The translations under genes and the position numbers were made by a program. From Treponema sp. (GTDB lineage Bacteria > Spirochaetota > Spirochaetia > Treponematales > Breznakiellaceae), in the NCBI GenBank assembly GCA_009782555.1, contig WRIV01000008.1, positions 1-64,000 on the forward strand: a stretch of DNA of 64,000 nucleotides, read 5' to 3'. Position 1 is the first letter of the stretch, and each line of letters begins with the position of its first letter. Under the pieces are notes generated by a model. The model was not told the DNA's origin and did no database searches. It saw only the letters and a list, made by a program, of their open reading frames with translations. This document shows positions 61,460-64,000 of the stretch, one piece after another.

Positions 61460-62182
61460 ATGTCATATTACATAGGTTTATCAATTCTGTCAAACAACTC
61501 TGAAGGCCAGTGTAAAAGAGCGGAACGCCAAAAATTTTTAAGCGCCGAAGCAAAGTGTATAGTATCCCGGCTTGCAGACAAAGCTTTTTCCGAAGATGAT
61601 ATAGCCAGAGAGAGACAGGGACGGCCCTTTTTTTTAGGGCCTGATCTGGATTTTAGCATTTCCCATTCCGGAACGCTGGCCGCTGTTTCTTTTGTTCGGG
61701 GCGCAAACCTGCGCACCGGCTGTGATGTTGAGCTTGTAAGACCCCGGGTAAGAGCAAAAGAAATAGCGGAAGAAAATTTTTCTGCCCCTGAAAGGGATTA
61801 CATTTTTTCCTCCGGCTGTTTTGACGAAACAAAATTTTATTCGATATGGACCTTGAAGGAATGCTATCTTAAACTCCGGGGGCTGCAGGTATTTGATATG
61901 CCCGGCGTACCGTCCTTTATTGACGGCGAAGATCCATGCAGGGGGAATTTTGTTTTTTGTACTGCTGTTCCTTCTTTGCTATTGTTTAGACTTTACGAAC
62001 TATCGGTTGTAACCGGTGAACGTTATATGCTGGCAACAGTCATTGAAGGGATGGAACTGGATCCTGAAATTCGCTGGTTTTCTCAGGCATCAACCGAGGC
62101 TTTTTCGCCGATAAGAGCTTCAACTTTGTCAGCCAAAATTTTTGGACAAACAAAGCAGGAATCCCCGGCTTTAATATCATAG
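61460..62182 (+). CDS. 4'-phosphopantetheinyl transferase (Sfp/AcpT-like)
   Basis: 240 residues. Motifs of the family: DFSISHSGTLAAVSF, GCDVELVRPR (Mg-binding Asp and Glu) and FYSIWTLKECYLKLRGL (W-x-x-K-E-x-x-x-K). It transfers phosphopantetheine from CoA to the serine of carrier proteins, most likely the ACP encoded at 57966-58208. The last 33 codons run antisense through the 3' end of the thioesterase gene (100-nt overlap), so the real domain ends near residue 207. No strong ribosome site is visible. Confidence 0.85.
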   Translation: MSYYIGLSILSNNSEGQCKRAERQKFLSAEAKCIVSRLADKAFSEDDIARERQGRPFFLGPDLDFSISHSGTLAAVSFVRGANLRTGCDVELVRPRVRAKEIAEENFSAPERDYIFSSGCFDETKFYSIWTLKECYLKLRGLQVFDMPGVPSFIDGEDPCRGNFVFCTAVPSLLLFRLYELSVVTGERYMLATVIEGMELDPEIRWFSQASTEAFSPIRASTLSAKIFGQTKQESPALIS

Positions 62183-62544
62183 GCCATTTGGGTGCTTACT
62201 CCTTTGGTGGCAAGAAGTCCGGTTTGGGCATGGCGAATTTCGTATTTTATCCTAAGGCGGTTTTCGTACTCCATTAGAATGGCTTTTATCCGCGCCCGGT
62301 CTCTGTACCGGAGGGACCCCAGATATTTTGCGGAAATTTCAATTACCGGAAAAGCATAGCCGGATTGTTCCATTTCGGAATAATTGTAGCCGATTTTTTC
62401 CAGAAGCGCCCGCCGGCCGATTTCAAAATAGTTTATATAATTTCCGTGCCATACAACTTGCATAGGATCGAGATCAAAAAATTCAACGGTAATTTCCGCT
62501 TCCGCAAAAAGACCGTAGGGTCCGTTATTCTCCCGGGATTCCAT
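62083..62544 (-). CDS. Hot-dog thioesterase (YbgC/4HBT type)
   Basis: 153 residues. EITVEFFDLDPMQVVWHGNYINYFEIGRRALLEKIG carries the D-x(n)-W-H-G-N-Y motif of the 4-hydroxybenzoyl-CoA thioesterase class, with the catalytic Asp, followed by EISAKYLGSLRYRDRARI. It would release or proofread acyl chains. ATG 62544 has AGGGG at 7 nt; ATG 62550 overlaps the acyltransferase stop as ATGA and is possible. Its 3' end overlaps the convergent transferase gene. It is the last gene of the run glycosyltransferase, acyltransferase, thioesterase. Confidence 0.85.
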   Translation of the reverse strand: MESRENNGPYGLFAEAEITVEFFDLDPMQVVWHGNYINYFEIGRRALLEKIGYNYSEMEQSGYAFPVIEISAKYLGSLRYRDRARIKAILMEYENRLRIKYEIRHAQTGLLATKGVSTQMAYDIKAGDSCFVCPKILADKVEALIGEKASVDA

Positions 62545-62546
62545 GG

Positions 62547-63530
62547 TCATGCCCCTTTTTGCCAAAAATTAAAAAAATTATACCATTGAAAAGGATATTT
62601 TTTGCAATAACCTTCCAGAAACGCTGCAAAAGAATGGGCCATCTCGGAACTCCGCAAGGCCCGTTCCTTTCTGGTACAATCAAAGGAAAGCGGACTTTTA
62701 TGTACATGCATGCCGTACTCCGGTTTTAGCGACAAATCACCCCGGCGCAGGGCAAAAACAAAATAAACCGGCGCCTTTAACAAAGAGGCTAAGTAAAAAG
62801 CTCCCGGTGAAAAAGGCGCATCTTCTCCAAGGAAAGGAATCAGGAAGTTTTTTTCTGCGGATCCAGCGGATGTCCTGTCGCCGGCAATTACCACCAATTC
62901 CCCGGCGGTAATTTTTTCTTCAAGAAGAAGGGCGGTACCAGGGCCAATTTCATTGGCGTCAATAATATCCAGTCCGGACTGCGGGTTTAGTTCTTTAAGC
63001 ATCCGGGTAAAATTCGCAGTAACATGCCTATCAACGATGGTAGTAACCGGTACCCGCCTGGATACTCCTGTCTGGTTAAAATTCGCAAGACCCCTGAGCA
63101 GTTCGGTGTTTCCCAGATGGGAACAAATAAGAAAAGCGCCCTTACCTTTTTCCAGATTCCGGATAAGCTCTTCTATGTCATCATCCTGAAAATGAATATC
63201 CTTAAAGGGAAATTTTCCGCCCCAGGATTGGAGTTTTTCCACCAGCGCGAGGGAAAAAGAAATAATATGCCGCATGGGCCCCAGCCAGGAACGGCATTTC
63301 TTCGCTGTCCCGGGTTTTTCGGCAAATGGGGCGGCTTTTTGCAGAAATCGTCTTGATTCAATCCGGCCATTTTTTGAAAGAAGGAAATAGAAAAACCCTA
63401 CGGGAAATGCAAAAACGCGCAGGATAATCATCGGAAAAAATCTGAATAAAATAAGCATTAGTTTTACATGCCAATACCCTCCGGCCTGTTCTCTGTGCAG
63501 CGACCAGTGGAGGGGCTCTGATTTTTTCAT
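62547..63530 (-). CDS. LpxL/HtrB-like acyltransferase of the polyene-type cluster
   Basis: 327 residues, membrane-associated. Helix LMLILFRFFPMIILRVFAFPVG at the N-terminus, then ICSHLGNTELLRGL with the H-x4-E catalytic motif and a later VIAGDRTSAG, AFYLASLLKAPVYFVFAL. In lipid A late acyltransferases and in the fused glycosyltransferase-acyltransferase of aryl-polyene clusters this domain transfers acyl chains to a glycolipid. It starts on ATGA overlapping the glycosyltransferase stop, so the two act together. Treponemes are generally thought to lack classical lipid A, so a substrate other than lipid A is likely. Confidence 0.82.
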   Translation of the reverse strand: MKKSEPLHWSLHREQAGGYWHVKLMLILFRFFPMIILRVFAFPVGFFYFLLSKNGRIESRRFLQKAAPFAEKPGTAKKCRSWLGPMRHIISFSLALVEKLQSWGGKFPFKDIHFQDDDIEELIRNLEKGKGAFLICSHLGNTELLRGLANFNQTGVSRRVPVTTIVDRHVTANFTRMLKELNPQSGLDIIDANEIGPGTALLLEEKITAGELVVIAGDRTSAGSAEKNFLIPFLGEDAPFSPGAFYLASLLKAPVYFVFALRRGDLSLKPEYGMHVHKSPLSFDCTRKERALRSSEMAHSFAAFLEGYCKKYPFQWYNFFNFWQKGA

Positions 63531-64000
63531 CGTTTTTCTTTTCCGTGTTTTATTTTTTGGGTGATGAGCAGAGGCAGGCGAAACAGCATGCCAAAAAAAA
63601 GCCGGCAAAAAGTCCAGCTAATGCGGATATTATCTCTGACCATGCGGAAGTTGGAGATACCGTCTTCCGGATAACTTATTTTTACCGGGAAAAACACAGG
63701 GAACACTTTTTTCCAGTAGAGACGGACAAGTATTTCCGCATCAAAGCCCATGCGCCGGTCTACAAAAGAAAATTTTGTTATCCGCAGCGACGGTTCCACA
63801 GGGTATACTCTAAAACCGCAAAGCACATCCTTTAATTCCAGCGAAAGGGTAACGATAGCAGCCCAGAAGGTGGAAATTTTTCGTCCCGTTACCCTGCTTT
63901 TGGGAGCGGTCTCATCAAATTCCGGGTATCCGCAGATAATCATATCAGGATGTTTGGCGGACTTTTCCAGAAAAAAAACGGCCTTTCCGGCATCATGCTG
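63527..64000 (-). CDS. Family 2 glycosyltransferase, C-terminal part (5' end beyond the window)
   Basis: At least 157 residues are present and the frame stays open to base 64000. The visible part opens QHDAGKAVFFLEKSAKHPDM, which fits just after a D-A-D-G-Q nucleotide-sugar motif that would lie outside the window; MIICGYPEFDETAP, CGFRVYP and MGFDAEILVRLYWK, then YPEDGISNFRMVRDNIRIS near the end, are typical of GT2 enzymes in aryl-polyene loci. Probably adds a sugar to a lipid carrier or to the product. The stop overlaps the acyltransferase start by 4 nt. Confidence 0.82.
   Translation of the reverse strand, partial: QHDAGKAVFFLEKSAKHPDMIICGYPEFDETAPKSRVTGRKISTFWAAIVTLSLELKDVLCGFRVYPVEPSLRITKFSFVDRRMGFDAEILVRLYWKKVFPVFFPVKISYPEDGISNFRMVRDNIRISWTFCRLFFGMLFRLPLLITQKIKHGKEKR

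Noticed and set aside
1-64000. tRNA, rRNA, CRISPR arrays, insertion sequences, attachment sites
   Set aside because: No cloverleaf, regularly spaced repeats, transposase gene or terminal inverted repeats were seen on reading either strand.

Overview
The window reads as chromosomal DNA of a spirochaete, most likely a free-living or gut Treponema (the roughly 50% GC feel, a PnrA/TmpC-type purine nucleoside lipoprotein with its ABC transporter, loose spirochaete-style lipoboxes, and HPr kinase plus HPr in a diderm fit the termite-gut treponeme group). This assignment is inferred from gene families read by eye; no database search was possible.

Layout. 1-1072: 3' remnant of a restriction-type SF2 helicase broken by an in-frame TAA. 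1086-9560: housekeeping and stress genes (histone-deacetylase-like hydrolase, shikimate kinase, HAD phosphatase, CAP-domain protein, Na/Pi symporter, phosphoesterase, 3-methyladenine glycosylase, glycerol kinase, zinc phospholipase-C-like protein). 9658-17206: RlpA, HprK-HPr, LexA-HolA, an SH3 lipoprotein and an ABC-F ATPase. 17255-28837: sugar region, with a PHP protein plus SDR dehydrogenase diverging from a rhamnose operon (fucose/arabinose-type isomerase, RhaT-P-Q-S importer, mutarotase, aldolase, RhaI isomerase). No rhamnulokinase is present. 28838-33402: operon on the minus strand with an SH3 protein, two M48 proteases and a CHASE2 adenylate cyclase. 33403-34605: regulatory spacer and hsp20 behind a textbook sigma54 promoter. 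34606-41470: uvrB, then two complete polar amino acid ABC importers in tandem. 41563-43828: a DedA-phosphatidylserine decarboxylase fusion followed by phosphatidylserine synthase. 43957-50913: purine nucleoside importer, threonine aldolase and an M24 peptidase. 50998-55221: glutamine synthetase, a small unknown protein, a fused AccD-AccA carboxyltransferase and a polysaccharide deacetylase. 55330-64000: a lipid/polyketide-type cluster (methyltransferase, KS-like protein, PlsC acyltransferase, ACP, KS, KR, hot-dog dehydratase, phosphopantetheinyl transferase, thioesterase, LpxL-like acyltransferase, family 2 glycosyltransferase) that resembles aryl-polyene/flexirubin loci and runs off the right edge.

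The most interesting points are the aryl-polyene-like locus in a treponeme, the DedA-Psd fusion (a lipid-scramblase-type domain joined to the enzyme that makes phosphatidylethanolamine), and the sigma54 promoter with an upstream 14-bp inverted repeat in front of hsp20. No rRNA, tRNA, CRISPR array, insertion sequence or replication origin was seen.
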